Below are positions 40,301 through 49,757 of a DNA stretch of 64,000 bases, piece by piece. Below the pieces are notes generated by a model. It was not told where the DNA came from and ran no database searches. It saw nothing but the letters and a program-made list of their open reading frames with translations. Both the position numbers and the translations under genes were made by a program. The stretch's first letter is position 1. Every line of letters starts with the position of its first letter. Source of the stretch: Osedax frankpressi (taxonomy: Eukaryota > Annelida > Polychaeta > Sabellida > Siboglinidae); NCBI GenBank assembly GCA_964035775.1, contig OZ038314.1, forward strand, positions 394,936 to 458,935, given 5' to 3'.

Positions 40301-42096
40301 AATAACACTATTTTTATTACCATATCGTTTATTATACTTTTTGATGAAATAAATTCATATTTAGATAATTTACTGATATAAGAATGTTGCTACGCCATAA
40401 ATCATCTCCACCGACTTAATGTGCCAGCTTGATTATATTATTAATGTTATATAAAAATCATTCTAACTACGAAGTCATAAATTTAAAAGTTAAATATATT
40501 AATTGCACTTTATATAGATGAACAATTCTAAATAAAGTTCAATTCAAATACTAAATACTTTTCTAAATTCCACATTTTGTTATATATATTTATATTTATG
40601 TTTTCAAATTTCTTTTAATAAATTATCATTAAAATAATATTGAACTGATTATCACTTTTACATACTTAATTTATTAAATAACCTGTGCCTGGTCACATAT
40701 CTATACTAACGTTAAGTGCCCTGATTGCTGTTTTATCGACAAATACTTTTGGAAGATCTTTCGTATACTTAACAATCCGGTATGTTATTACGTTATGATG
40801 CCATTTGTATCCTGCAGGTCAGTTTATTGCTTATGTAATATACATTATACCAGTAACATAATATTTAACAGTTTATTGCTTATGTAATATACATTATACC
40901 AGTAACATAATATTTAACAGTTTATTGCTTATGTAATATACATTATACCAGTAACATAATATTTAACAGTTTATTGCTTATGTAATATACATTATACCAG
41001 TAACATAATATTTAACAGTTTATTGCTTATGTAATATACATTATACCAGTAACATAATATTTAACAGTTTATTGCTTATGTAATATACATTATACCAGTA
41101 ACATAATATTTAACAGTTTATTGCTTATGTAATATACATTATACCAGTAACATAATATTTAACAGTTTATTGCTTATGTAATATACATTATACCAGTAAC
41201 ATAATATTTAACAGTTTATTGCTTATGTAATATACATTATACCAGTAACATAATATTTAACAGTTTATTGCTTATGTAATATACATTATACCAGTAACAT
41301 ACTATTCGCATACGATGCTAACGCTAACGCTTATTAATCAAATATGTTTTAAAATATAAATAATTGTCCGACATCACATTAGTGTATACTTGATTCTATC
41401 ATATATTAATATTGCAATTAAAATAAATTAAATAAATATCCCAGCATTAATATTCATAAATTAATCAAAAAATGACCACTTGACCATTTCAAACATTGTA
41501 CAATGGTAACGTCTATCGACTTGCAGTCAATGGTACAATGGTAACGTCTATCGACTTGAAGTCCATACCCTAGCTAACTATTGAGTACGAAGTTATCGAC
41601 ATTCGTGGTAATAGATAAGCGGTCATCGTGCATGTCCACAACACCACACCTCGGCAACATCATTGCGGCTTCAGTAGCTTCATTCATAATACCTGAGGGG
41701 ATAGCATGCATTGTAATTTAAATAGTGTTAGCATTGCGTTTGTATAATCGATGATTAGCAGTTTATTAGAATTGCGTAAGGTATTATAGTCCTCTAAATA
41801 TATGAGTCGTGCCTTATATAATGTACATTGTTATATAATGTACATGGTTATATAGTGTAAATTATTTATAAGTATCTATTAAATCGTAATTCATGTTTTG
41901 GTTGATGTAAAAATATATATTATTGTACTAATGTGGTTAATAATTTGTTAATAAATTTTCAAACCGGTAATTTCCAAATTAAACATTTCCTGGAAGTTGG
42001 AAATTGCCTTATCCATGGCAACTGCGGTATCCAGATCATTTAAAGATTCGAGGTTTGAACTCAGATAATTGAATTGTTTCAAGTATCCCTATAGGG

Positions 42097-42150
<54 letters not shown>

Positions 42151-42442
42151 GCATGAGTATATGTATTAGTATAAATATACATAAATGCATATATAGATAA
42201 TAATTGAAAACAATATAAAGGATCAATAGAGTTCTATTGTTTGTGATTATAAACCATGTTATGAAAAAGGAATATATAATGTATTATATATAATAAGACT
42301 CATATTAATTTAATACTTAAGAAAATGTTGATGGCGATTATTTTGATTTCTGGCAGCCAGCCTATTCAACTGAACTTACCACATGATCAAAAGCTGAACA
42401 AAGAGCTATTGTAGCTAATACAATGGCGATGTAAGTGTTCAT
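37151..42442 (-). CDS. MMP: Secreted matrix metalloproteinase with hemopexin domain, complete, 12 exons
   Basis: All 12 exons join in phase to 488 residues. Order: signal peptide ([17 protein letters not shown]), propeptide with cysteine switch PRCGVVD near residues 76-82, catalytic domain with [11 protein letters not shown] (His221, Glu222, His225, His231) and Met-turn Met239, a Thr-rich hinge, and a four-bladed hemopexin-like domain bounded by Cys295 and Cys476. MMPs are zinc endopeptidases secreted as zymogens that cut extracellular matrix and surface proteins; the pro-domain Cys blocks the zinc. No furin RxKR motif, transmembrane segment or GPI signal is visible, so I infer a soluble enzyme activated by other proteases. 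The switch differs from the usual PRCGVPD at one position. The gene is tail-to-tail with ASAP, 755 bases apart at the stops. Which vertebrate MMP is closest cannot be said. Confidence 0.96.
37574..37715 (-). CDS. MMP: MMP exon 11, hemopexin blades 2-3
   Basis: [20 protein letters not shown], then [20 protein letters not shown] and YFVK. The donor GTTAGT leaves one base, joining the last exon as Asn; a nearer GTGAAG would break the phase. Confidence 0.95.
37985..38136 (-). CDS. MMP: MMP exon 10, hemopexin blades 1-2
   Basis: [20 protein letters not shown], then [20 protein letters not shown] and VYFFK. The G-LP-NIDAAL and YFFKG words are hemopexin repeats. Donor GTAACT. Confidence 0.96.
38278..38355 (-). 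CDS. MMP: MMP exon 9, hemopexin blade 1
   Basis: [20 protein letters not shown] then PYGFR. The Cys starts the hemopexin disulfide, and LDAVT is the typical FDAVTT start of blade 1. Donor GTATAA. Confidence 0.93.
38706..38780 (-). CDS. MMP: MMP exon 8, Thr-rich hinge
   Basis: [20 protein letters not shown] then RTTQ: a short Thr/Arg-rich linker between catalytic and hemopexin domains, a candidate for O-glycosylation. Acceptor TTTACAG; donor GTTCTA. Confidence 0.9.
39022..39183 (-). CDS. MMP: MMP exon 7, catalytic zinc site
   Basis: [20 protein letters not shown] then [16 protein letters not shown] and [11 protein letters not shown]. HExGHxxGxxH plus the Met-turn SVMAP define an active metzincin. 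Acceptor CCGCAG; donor GTTAGT. Confidence 0.98.
39404..39478 (-). CDS. MMP: MMP exon 6, [11 protein letters not shown]
   Basis: [20 protein letters not shown] then [13 protein letters not shown] is the conserved structural zinc and calcium loop. The linker before the catalytic helix is of simple-MMP length, with no fibronectin type II insert. Donor GTTAGT. Confidence 0.96.
39706..39859 (-). CDS. MMP: MMP exon 5, catalytic domain calcium and structural zinc region
   Basis: [20 protein letters not shown], then [20 protein letters not shown]. The HGD, FDGPG and LAHAYFP motifs carry structural zinc and calcium ligands in this family. Donor GTTAGA. Confidence 0.97.
40711..40811 (-). CDS. MMP: MMP exon 4, start of catalytic domain
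   Basis: [20 protein letters not shown] then [13 protein letters not shown], matching the KWxxxxLTYRIxNYTPDLP of MMPs. Acceptor CTGCAG sits 8 bases from a 49-bp tandem array. Donor GTTAGT. Confidence 0.96.
40820..41305 (+). repeat. 49-bp minisatellite, about 10 identical copies
   Basis: The unit starts CAGTTTATTGCTTATGTAAT and is repeated with no difference that I could see until the last copy. It lies in MMP intron 3, directly upstream (minus strand) of the exon 4 acceptor. Confidence 0.97.
41497..41563. repeat. 32-bp tandem duplicate in MMP intron
   Basis: Two copies of TACAATGGTAACGTCTATCG plus CTTG(C/A)AGTC, one mismatch, just after the exon 3 donor on the minus strand. Confidence 0.88.
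41579..41692 (-). CDS. MMP: MMP exon 3, cysteine switch
   Basis: [20 protein letters not shown]. The Cys of PRCG is the zinc-blocking residue. The usual Pro before Asp (PRCGVPD) is Val here. Donor GTTAGC. Confidence 0.95.
41965..42088 (-). CDS. MMP: MMP exon 2, propeptide
   Basis: Begins [20 protein letters not shown], the standard YLKQFGYL start of MMP propeptides; ends [12 protein letters not shown]. Acceptor CTATAG; donor GTTTGA. Confidence 0.94.
42098..42150. repeat. (TA)n microsatellite
   Basis: TA run in MMP intron 1, next to the exon 2 acceptor on the minus strand. Confidence 0.9.
42380..42442 (-). CDS. MMP: MMP exon 1, signal peptide
   Basis: [20 protein letters not shown] plus V: start Met, hydrophobic core, small residues near the cleavage region (CSA). 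Donor GTAAGT. A TATA box lies 69 bases upstream. Confidence 0.92.
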
Positions 42443-42510
42443 ATCTGCAGCAACCTTCCGGAGAATTCAAACTCGAACTGTTACTAAATAGTTGTTTCGA
42501 CAAACGGAAC

Positions 42511-42517
42511 TTTTATA
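42511..42517 (-). promoter_or_regulatory. TATA box of the MMP gene
   Basis: TATAAAA in the context CTATAAAAG on the minus strand, 69 bases upstream of the MMP start codon. This leaves about 35-40 bases of 5' UTR after a start about 30 bases downstream. A CRE-like TGACGTC lies at 42541-42547, about 25 bases further upstream. Position and context favour a real core promoter; untested. Confidence 0.55.
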
Positions 42518-42524
42518 GTATTTT

Positions 42525-43530
42525 ATTTCGTTTTATGGTGTGACGTCTAGAAATAGAGACGACATCTTATTGGTGCTAGTAAATATCGGACTTGGGATGT
42601 CAAGTCTAAATTCAGACACAGAGATAATGACGCCAGTCGTAAAACCACCACAGTTCTCATAAAGAATAAACGTAGCTTTCAATTTAATTATAGAATAAGT
42701 GTGTAGATATAATATTTGCATTACGCATTGATATTTGCATTGGTATTCTAAATTAAGACATTTGATAGATTGATGCAAGAATAATTAAATACTTGAAGGA
42801 AATACAAATTATAATAATATAGAATTCCTGATGGATCTAATATATATTATTAATTATTAATTATATTATTAATTATATTATTAATTATATATCATACATC
42901 ATACATCATAATATAATTGTAAAAGTAATATTATATTTTCCATTGATTTAAATTTTATTTTAAAATGATATCTAACTAATACCCAAGATTACAAATATTG
43001 CTTTATAAGATATATCTTTATAAAATATATTGTATATTATATTATTATTATGATAACTAAGTAGGTTAAATATATAATTTTTATACTAGATAAATATAAC
43101 ATAACATAACATAACGTATTAATTTATTTTTTAATTATTATTTATAATATTTTGAATAGTTCAAAAACGTCTAATCATCTGCTAATCAAGATAACATTTT
43201 CTGATATTAATTATTTATCTTATGAATTATTATATTTGCTGATAATAAATTTAGTAATAACTAACAATATTTGTTAATCGAGTCGCACATCTAAATTATA
43301 TCTTTAACGGAAATAATGATTTATAAATGCAAAGTAACCTGTGACAATATTAGCATAAAATAACTTTTAAAAATATTAGCATTTCATCTAATTACTAAAT
43401 GATCTCTAACACCTGAACGAAGATAGATAGAAATAAATATTCTAAATTCTAAAACTAATTTTTCGTTATTTCAACTATTTTGGGTTTAATAGTACATCTG
43501 GTACTAAATATTGATTATTAAAATGCTAAT
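42525..43530. other. AT-rich intergenic stretch upstream of MMP
   Basis: Apart from the promoter region near 42510-42640, no feature seen. An ATTATTAATTAT-type run near 42845-42890. Confidence 0.55.
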
Positions 43531-43716
43531 GTAAATAATATTAATCATGCAATGAATCATACTAATCATTTAATTAATTTATTATTTAAGGTAAAAAAAA
43601 CAATGGTATTTAAAATTTATTTTTTATTTAAACATTATTAGTTTAATGACAAGAATTACTAATAGTTCTATTTCTGGTATATTTCTTGAGTAAATGTACT
43701 TGTGTTTGATTGACAG

Positions 43717-43855
43717 GTCTGCGAGACACGACCGCACAGAGTGCATGAAGCTGATTCTGAGGATACGAAGTGACCTCATCAATACGAGAAACAATCAGAA
43801 GGAGACTGCCCTAGATATTGCTAGACAATGTAATCACAGAGTGTGCATTGATGTG
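43717..43855 (+). pseudogene. Orphan copy of the ASAP ankyrin exon
   Basis: 139 bases, same length as 27696-27834. Only two substitutions (ACC to ACG, AGG to AGA), both silent, so the 46 codons are unchanged. Acceptor TTGACAG and donor GTTAGT are kept. It sits downstream of the ASAP stop without neighbouring exons, so it cannot join ASAP mRNA by ordinary cis-splicing. Alternatives: very recent duplicate, or an assembly artefact from two haplotypes. Confidence 0.85.
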
Positions 43856-43970
43856 GTTAGTGGGTGTGGTTAGTGGGCGTGGTTAATGGGCTTGGTTAGT
43901 GGTTAGTGGGCGTGGTTAATGGGCGTGGTTAGTGGGCGTGGTTAGTGGGCGTGGTTAGTGGGCGTGGTGA
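43854..43970 (+). repeat. 13-bp GTTAGTGGGCGTG array, duplicate copy
   Basis: About 8 units, rearranged relative to 27835-27945. Confidence 0.9.
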
Positions 43971-44254
43971 AGTGTCTAGTTGGAAGATAGGTAGTTAAGG
44001 GTGTGGTAAGTGGGCGTGGTTAATAGTAACGGTTTAGGGTACATGAGTGGTTAGTGAGTTTTGTATGGACTTATTAGAGGCATGGTGAGGATGTGGTGGA
44101 GGGGTTTGATTAGTTATGTATTGACATTGATTTTAATAATGAATATGGTAAACAAGCCTAGCAAAGCATGTGGTTATATAGGTCTGGGAGACAGTAAGGG
44201 TTGTGTGGTTAGGACTATATTAATGGACGAGATTAAAGAAAGTAGTTAATCAAG

Positions 44255-44985
44255 TAGTAAGTGAGTGGTTAGTGAAGTATTTAGTGAAGTAATTAGTGAA
44301 GTTTTTAGTGAAGTAGTTAGTGAAGTAGTTAGTGAAGTAGGTAGTGAAATAGTTAGTAAAGTATTTAGTGAAGTAGTTAGTGAAGTACTTAGTGAAGTAG
44401 GTAGTGAAGTAGGTAGTGAATTAGTTAGTGAAGTGTTTAGTGAAGTAGTTAGTAGAGTATTTAGTGAAGTAGTTAGTGATGTAGTCTGTAAAGTAGGTAG
44501 TGAAGTAGGAAGTGAAGTTGTAGTGAAGTAGTTAGTTAAGTAGTTAAGCAAGTAGTTAGTGAAGTATTTAGTGATGTAGTTATTAAGTATTTAGTGAAGT
44601 GATTAGTGAAGTAGTTAATCAAGTGGTAAGTTAAGTATTTAATGAAGTAGTTAGTGAAGTATTTAGTGAAATAGTTAGTTAAGTATTTAGTGTAGTTAGA
44701 TAAGTAGTTAGTGAAGTGGTAAGTGAAGTATTTAGTGAAGTAGTTAGTGAAGTATTTAATGAATTAGTTAGTGAAGTAGTTAATGAAGTAGTTAGTGGAG
44801 TGGTTAATGAAGTAGTTAGTGATGTAGTTAGTGAAGTAGTTAGTGAAGTAGTTAGTGAAGTAGTTAGTAAAGTAGTTAGTGAAATAGTTAGTGAAGTAGT
44901 TAGTGAAGTAGTTAGTGAAGTAGTTAGTGAAGTAGTTAGTGAACTATTTAGTGAAGTAGTTAGTGAAGTAGTTAGTGAAATGAAG
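44255..44985 (+). repeat. 12-bp GTTAGTGAAGTA array, duplicate copy
   Basis: About 58 units, more varied than at 28092-28795 (GTTAATCAAGTA, GGTAGTGAAGTA). Its Ser-Glu-Val frames are artefacts. Confidence 0.93.
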
Positions 44986-45838
44986 ATATGTTATTAGTGT
45001 ATTGTAGGGTTTAGTAAAGTAAAGTAAAGTAAATATCTCAGCAACACTATGGACTACAACACTATAACACTATCGTTATATTTAAACAAATATGCAGTAT
45101 GTTATCAAGTAAGGTATCATCAACATTTGACAATAAGACTGTGTTCTATTGAAGTTAAGATAAATATCTAAAACAATATTTATACAATATGCATATTTTC
45201 GATTTGAGGTTAAACTGTTTTCTGAGACTGCTACAAATACCACCGATAATAATGCAACACCCTTTTTCTATGCCAACAGAGAAATTGGTCACTTAAATCA
45301 TATTATGGATAATTATTAAAGCTGTTCAGTTATATATCATTAATCACATATTATAAATCACATACTTGCTTGTGACTATATCTAGTCATCAGTTGAAATA
45401 TACTATAACAAATGTATCGTGATTTAATAATGCTATTTCAGTGAATGACTTTCTATTAGGCCAGACAACTAATGGATTATATGTATAAAAGCAATGATTA
45501 TTTGTATAAAAACATAGGCGCATATCTATGTACCAGAACCAAACTTGCGTCCCAATATCTGCAAATTATTTTGATGTTTAGAATACTCAAAATTTTAAAT
45601 ATATCGATGACATCAAAGTAGATGAAATCTCTTAGGTTACGTTTGCGAAATAGATAGACACTAAAGTTCTGTACTTATCTCAACGATCAACTCTATATTT
45701 TCAAGCATGGAATCTATGGTACACGGCTCGACTTCAGATTCTCCCAATAAAAGCTTTCATCCGGTAACGGATAAGTTATTAAGTCCAGGTTACAATTTAT
45801 TAGTTACAAATGGGTTTCAAGTGTAACTTTGGTTACAA

Positions 45839-45985
45839 AAACAGTAGTTAGAGGTTATAAATGTAACCTTAGTTACAAAAACAGTAGTAGAGGTTACAAT
45901 TGTAACCTTAGTTACAAAAACAGTAGTTAGAGGTTACAATTGTAACCTTAGTTACAAAAACAGTAGTTAGAGGTTACAATTGGAA
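45839..45985 (+). repeat. Left subterminal repeats of the transposon
   Basis: Three to four units of CTTAGTTACAAAAACAGTAG plus TTAGAGGTTACAATTGTAAC. The piece GGTTACAATTGTAACC is a perfect palindrome. Confidence 0.88.
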
Positions 45986-46009
45986 CTTGTTATGAGAAGA
46001 TATTTTAAC

Positions 46010-46011
<2 letters not shown>

Positions 46012-46057
<46 letters not shown>
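46012..46057. repeat. (TA)n microsatellite
   Basis: About 23 TA dinucleotides inside the transposon's left part. Confidence 0.92.
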
Positions 46058-46060
<3 letters not shown>

Positions 46061-46116
46061 TAGATAATATTGTAATATATTAATAAATTAATAGTAGAAT
46101 ACTATTTTTTTTTTAA

Positions 46117-46362
46117 TATTTTTTTAATATCTTATCCCATTTAACTGATGATTATTCGAGATTTGGAAATTTAGATAAAGTATCTGCATTTAAATTTGAA
46201 TCATATTTCGGTAGTCTCAAAAAGATGTTAAAATCTGGTGTTTTACCTTTGAAGCAAATTATAGCGAGATTAAATGAGAGAAAGAATATCAAAATAAAAG
46301 CTGCAAAAGAAAGTAAAATTAAAAATGAATATGTTTATTTAATAAATACACATGAATGTTAA
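46117..46362 (+). pseudogene. Transposon protein fragment (HLTDDYSRFG, SAFKFESYFG)
   Basis: About 80 codons without stop: HLTDDYSRFGNLDKVSAFKF, ESYFGSLKKMLKSG and PLKQIIARLNER. This matches a motif I know from many animal transposon-linked proteins (HLxxDxxxFGxLDxFSAFPFE, then LKKMxRxxxxPLQQ), related in layout to the region following transposase domains. No start Met or upstream catalytic part is visible. The frame ends at 46362, and a second frame overlaps it. Confidence 0.6.
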
Positions 46363-46597
46363 AAATCTGTTGGTTAAAAATAATAATACTGATCTTATAT
46401 ATTGTAAATATTATAAACTTAAAAGTGTATATGAATATACATGCAAATCTATTTTATTCAGAATATATAGTGCATATCCATGTAGATATAAATTTATTAA
46501 TAGAGACAAATTAATACATCAGTGTATATTATTTGATACAAATTCTATTTACGATGAAAACGAAATTATAATTCAAGATATACAACATTATTATTAA
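46352..46597 (+). pseudogene. Continuation of the transposon protein in another frame
   Basis: 81 codons from ATG: KYYKLKSVYEYTCKSILFRI, then HQCILFDTNS. In the family above, the LKKM segment is followed by a region ending in HKCVLLPY-like words, which this resembles weakly. The frame change relative to 46117-46362 suggests decay, or a short intron that I cannot place. Confidence 0.4.
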
Positions 46598-47106
46598 TAT
46601 TGTTATTCGATTAATAATTATTATATTTTTATATATTTAAAAATAATACTAAAATTATTTTATAATTCTATTTTAATTTATATTAATAATTTAATTAATA
46701 ACGACATTATTACAACTATTATCGCCGCCGAATCTAATATTACATTATAATATTAAATAATAATTAAGTATTCTACTACAAAATATTAATTAAAATAATT
46801 AATTATAATATTACAATTAATTTATAGGAAAAATCGATTTACAGGAAGTTTTCATATTTCTATTGTTTAATAATAATTAATTATAACTAATCATTTTTAA
46901 GATTTTTTTTAATTAGACTTCATAAATTAAATTTCACACATACTTATTCACAAACAAAGTTCGTATTAATTATAGTAATATATATATATTGTGTATCATT
47001 TATAAAATAAATTCTCATTAAAATATATAATCAATTGATTATCAAAAATATATATTATTATACTAATAATCTCATTTAACTATTTTAGAAAAGAATAGGT
47101 TATTTT

Positions 47107-47287
47107 TGCATACGCCTCCAGTCATGCAATCTTATTTAATGCCTCATCCTACTTCAACGAATTGGCAATATGATAATATCAATAATGGAGTGACGCCATT
47201 AGATCCATTAGTCAATCAATATAATGGATATAATATTACGTCTCCAGAACTAAATCAAAAACACAATTTTTCGACCATTGGTTTGTA
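47107..47287 (+). CDS. Hypothetical transposon ORF segment (LHTPPVMQSY)
   Basis: 60 codons with balanced composition compared with the AT-rich surroundings: LHTPPVMQSYLMPHPTSTNW then Asn-rich. It ends near a possible donor (GTTTGT at 47283). 47361-47490 (LDEKLDLILKNQEMN, a coiled-coil pattern) and 47888-48011 (EQGIELTYMGELLEERRI to a stop) could be later exons of the same reading. No family recognised; could be a second element protein. Confidence 0.35.
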
Positions 47288-48837
47288 ATTTAAATTTAAA
47301 AAAATATTATATAAAATCTATAATCTATATATAATCTATATTAGATAATCATAATATTAGATGAGAAACTAGATCTTATTTTAAAAAATCAAGAGATGAA
47401 TCATCTGTACTTCAGTAATAAAGTTACAAATTTAAAAGAAAAAATATCTAAGATGGCCGATATTATTTCTAGTTTGTATTATTTTATATAATATATTATA
47501 ATTAGTAGTTAAAAATCAAATAAAGATGTACACATATATACGCAATAAGGCTACATACACTCTCTGACTTGTTATTTTACCTCTATTATATCACTAAATG
47601 TAATACTACTATTCCTCATTTAAGTCACTCATACACCAAAATTAACCCCTATTAATCTATATTAATACCTCAATAAAAACTTATATTAACTTTGCAATAA
47701 TCTCACAATTAACCAATAAAGCTAAATAATAAATGCTATAATTAATATCATGACATAAAATAAATAATTATAAAATTATCTCATTAATCAAAAATCTCTC
47801 TCTCCCTCCTTCCCTCCCTCCCACCACATATTATAATATATTTACTTACAAGTTATATTTATACAATTATTTGTTATTTTATATAGAACAAGGTATTGAA
47901 CTAACATATATGGGGGAATTATTGGAAGAAAGGAGAATAAATAGTAATAATATCAAATTTGACCCACCTATTACTGACCATTTGAAGCTGATTAAACTGA
48001 ATAATAAATGATCTAATACATAATTGAAAATATTTAATATTATAAGTAAATATTTACATCTACTTTATAAAATTAATTATACTTTTCTAAAACTATAATT
48101 TTATTTGTTAGAAAGAAAACTTGAATCTCATAGAATTCGACAAAAAAAAATTATTATCCTAGAAAATTGTAATTATCTATCGCCTATCCAAAACTTTGGC
48201 TTCAATACAATGTTGGCGGAAATGGTGATACAAATAAAATAGGAATGAAGGACGAATTAGAAAATATTTATAGAATAGTGAATTGTTTTTACATAAATTC
48301 AAGATTTAATTTCATTGATTTAATACTTTTAGAATATGTTTTTTTATTTTTAAAGTAATATTCATATTTTCAATTATATAAGTAAAGTAATATTTAAAAT
48401 ATTAAGTTTTAAAAATATATTTTCTAGAAATGTGTGAATTGAAACTTCATCGGGCTGCAAAACTTTGAGAATTATTAAAATCTATGCAGTAGACCGTAGA
48501 TAGAAGGAACCATGAAAAGGTGATAGAGGCTAAGAAAAAAAATTATAAATGTTGAAATATATTTATTTATTTATAGAATAATTACTATATGTAATAAATT
48601 ATAAATAAAAATAATAACAATTATATTATTCATCAAATTATATAACTTATACCTATAATTTATTAATATGAACATTATTAAACATTATTCTACTAATTAA
48701 TTATGAAAATACTTATACAGTAAATAGGTTATGTTAAACTATTTCTTAAATATGGTTTGACACTAATCTATTTATTATGTAAGACAATTTATAATAGGTT
48801 ACCTTGTTACTATTTTTTATAACATAGGAATAGTTAC

Positions 48838-48995
48838 AAAAAGTTACTTCGCTACTCTTTTTGTAACCTACAACAAGTTACAAAAGATTACTTCGCTACT
48901 CTTTTTGTAACTTCTCAAGTTACAAAAGGTTACTTCGCTACTCTTTTTGTAACTTCTCAAGTTACAACAGGTTACGCTGCTACGGTTTTAAAAAC
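48838..48995 (-). repeat. Right subterminal repeats of the transposon
   Basis: About three 42-bp units with GTTACAAAAGGTTACTTCGC and TACTCTTTTTGTAAC. Read on the minus strand, GTTACAAAAAGAGTAG corresponds to GTTACAAAAACAGTAG at the left end. Confidence 0.85.
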
Positions 48996-49723
48996 AGTAG
49001 TTGATGTTTACAAAACTACGGTTACGGAAACTAGAGGAAATTTTAAGTTTGTAACTAATAGATTGTAGCCTCGACATAATTATGTCCTCGATGTTTCATT
49101 GAAAATGAAAGAACTATCCATATACTTAAATGTATATCGATTTTCATAACGATGACGGAAAGACAATTCAATTCTAGCTCAAATGATGAATATACTAGAA
49201 CAATTAAATATAGATTTTTCAATCATTTCTATTTTTCCGGTAGGGTATGAATTTAACTGTTATTGAAAATTAAAATGAAAAGTATACTGTTACATTTAAT
49301 TGTCAAGAAAATATGTATAATGTTAATTCCAGGAAAATGGGAAATTATTTTGATTTAGGATTTTTCATTATCTAAGTAATAGATTATCTTGGTTAAATGA
49401 TAATGCTATTATAAAAGAAGAGTTAGAGATATACAAAAGAATTTTTAAATAATTGAAAAGAGCCAGTATAAAATAAACCATCGAAGGATCTAGAAGCTCT
49501 TCAATCAGATTTTTTCGGCACTTTTAAATTTATACAAATCTATTTACTAGTCTTTTATCGTAACTTTTTATATCATCAACTATTATTATGTTTTACTCAA
49601 TTATAACTTATACATAATTTACATTTGTTTTATTTTTTATTTTCACATCTATGATAATTAGGTTCCTCACCTTTTATCTTACTTGTTTACTTGATCAACA
49701 ACAATACCATTCTTAGCAAAAAC

Positions 49724-49732
<9 letters not shown>

Positions 49733-49757
<25 letters not shown>
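49733..49757. repeat. (TA)n microsatellite
   Basis: Short TA run. Confidence 0.85.

Larger units (their letters stand above)
43535..45030 (+). repeat. Segmental duplicate of the ASAP ankyrin exon region
   Basis: Copy of about 27500-28850: about 100 bases of upstream intron with one difference, the whole exon, the GTTAGTGGGCGTG array and the GTTAGTGAAGTA array, then GAAATG(A/G)AG(A/G)TATGTTATTAG. The arrays differ in unit number and order. It lies 16 kb from the original, with the whole MMP gene between, and has no other ASAP exon beside it. Confidence 0.93.
45779..49079. mobile_element. Decayed DNA transposon with terminal inverted repeats (about 3.3 kb)
   Basis: The left end (45779-45810) begins TTAAGTCCAGGTTACAATTT and runs to GTTACAAA. 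The right end (49048-49079), read on the minus strand, begins TTATGTCGAGGCTACAATCT and runs to GTTACAAA; they match at 26-27 of 32 positions. Subterminal repeats of GTTACAAAA(A)CAGTAG type lie inside both ends in opposite orientation. The target site could be TTA (TTA left, TTA right) or a mutated TTAA; I cannot decide. Inside is a fragment resembling a transposase-associated protein. Superfamily not settled (PIF/Harbinger-like TTA or a TTAA family). Confidence 0.72.

Noticed and set aside
40820-41305. Regular 49-bp repeats as a CRISPR array
   Set aside because: Units are contiguous with no distinct spacers, and the context is an animal gene intron.
49360-49460. Short stretch LNDNAIIKEELEIYKRIF similar to a word inside the transposon (48230-48280)
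   Set aside because: Similarity limited to about ten residues in AT-rich DNA; not enough for a feature.
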